Assembly (NCBI GenBank): GCA_023423495.1 | Contig: JAFAFM010000090.1 | Location: 1-6,386, forward strand | Direction of reading: 5' to 3' | From: Armatimonadota bacterium | GTDB lineage: Bacteria; Armatimonadota; Fimbriimonadia; Fimbriimonadales; Fimbriimonadaceae | Length of the DNA stretch: 6,386 nt | In this document: positions 5,781 to 6,386 of the stretch, in pieces | How positions within the stretch are numbered: position 1 is the stretch's first letter | Layout: every line of letters starts with the position of its first letter | The notes under the pieces: model-generated | Told to the model about the DNA's origin: nothing | Database searches by the model: none | The model's input: the letters and a program-made list of their open reading frames with translations, nothing else | Made by a program: the position numbers and the translations under genes

Positions 5781-6386
5781 TCATTTGCCGGGTTTTATGG
5801 CCCGTTGAGCATTTTGTAGATTGATGGTTGCATTTCGGCGAATTCCCTCTAAACCAGCGCGTCTTATTGCGCTGCCCCGAGTCTGGATATCCCATTCTTC
5901 GGTCCTCCATTGCGGAAGCTCTCTGAGTGACGGCAGTTGCCGCTTGGCCAGAAAATCTGGTTCTCTCGTAATCGTCGCCCGCAACGGCTGGCTGTTGCGT
6001 GGTTGGTTGAATGGACAAACCTCCTGGCAGACGTCGCAGCCAAACGTCCATTCCCCCATTTGCTCCCGCAGCTCCGAAGGAATGGGTCCGGCGTGTTCGA
6101 TGGTGAGGTAACTGATGCAACGCCGCGCATCGACCTGCCACCTGCCATCTTCTTTGACAATCGCTCCCGTAGGACAGGCATCCACACAAGCTCGGCACGT
6201 TCCGCACCCGCCGATCGCCGATGAATCTGCCTCGAGTTCAACCGACGTAAGGAGCAATCCGATAAAGAACCAGCTTCCTCGCTGGGAGTTGATGAGCATC
6301 GTGTTTTTGCCGAACCACCCGAGGCCCGCGAGGTTTGCGAAATCTCTTTCCATGATCGGCGCGGAATCGACGCACACTCTGAACTC
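5781..6386 (-). CDS. queG: Epoxyqueuosine reductase, C-terminal 201 residues, cut by the window edge
   Basis: QueG is a cobalamin and [4Fe-4S] enzyme that reduces epoxyqueuosine to queuosine in tRNA, the last step of queuosine synthesis. The frame is open to base 6386, so the N-terminus lies outside. The visible part begins EFRVCVDSAPIMERD and continues AGLGWFGKNTMLI, a hallmark of the family. Ferredoxin-like cysteines are complete: C-x2-C-x2-C-x3-CP (6174-6206), then Cys at 6117-6119 and C-x2-C-x3-CPFN (6015-6038), enough for two [4Fe-4S] clusters. The protein ends soon after TRGSAIRRAGLEGIRRNATI, so it appears to lack the C-terminal HEAT-like extension of longer QueG proteins. A GTG at 6377 is in frame, but it falls inside conserved sequence and is not the real start. 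The gene is upstream of, and in the same direction as, the YtxH/AI-2E unit. Confidence 0.96.
   Translation of the reverse strand, partial: EFRVCVDSAPIMERDFANLAGLGWFGKNTMLINSQRGSWFFIGLLLTSVELEADSSAIGGCGTCRACVDACPTGAIVKEDGRWQVDARRCISYLTIEHAGPIPSELREQMGEWTFGCDVCQEVCPFNQPRNSQPLRATITREPDFLAKRQLPSLRELPQWRTEEWDIQTRGSAIRRAGLEGIRRNATINLQNAQRAIKPGK

Noticed and set aside
5701..6207. Minus-strand open frame of 168 codons overlapping queG
   Set aside because: Out of frame with the queG Fe-S cluster motifs and low in recognisable structure; a shadow of queG.

Overview
The window most resembles a chromosomal segment of an armatimonad, probably of the Fimbriimonas type. The best clue is the prepilin at 951-1754. 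Its N-terminus runs from a classic FTLIE cleavage site into an LFPVFAQAK / SNIKQ / YAGDYDD sequence, which I associate with the expanded pilin-like families of Armatimonadota. This placement is from memory of the family, not from a search. There are no mobile elements, CRISPR arrays, tRNAs or rRNAs that I can support.

Layout. (1) 1-765, minus: the N-terminal half of GMP synthase (guaA), cut by the left edge. (2) 766-950: a divergent intergenic region. (3) 951-2029, plus: a two-gene unit, a secreted pilin-like protein followed by a translationally coupled 91-residue membrane-anchored protein, ending in a long near-perfect hairpin at 2041-2072. (4) 2098-4245, plus: a 715-residue Hanks-type Ser/Thr kinase fused to eight CxxC knuckles and a C-terminal beta-rich, PH-like segment. 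(5) 4222-5672, minus: a YtxH-type small membrane protein and an AI-2E-family transporter, 17 bp apart. The transporter gene overlaps the end of the kinase gene tail to tail by 24 bp. (6) 5781-6386, minus: the C-terminal part of epoxyqueuosine reductase (queG), cut by the right edge.

guaA and queG are housekeeping genes for GMP synthesis and tRNA queuosine modification. The pilin and its small partner look like an envelope or surface module. The YtxH/AI-2E pair looks like an envelope or stress unit.

The most unusual object is the kinase. It has a complete catalytic core and no transmembrane helix. A cysteine-rich array falls into two kinds of module: four compact CPxC[K/R] units about 18-24 residues apart, then four longer units of the form CxxC-x3-F ... 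W. This architecture suggests a zinc-dependent cytosolic signalling or scaffold protein. I cannot name a described family for it.
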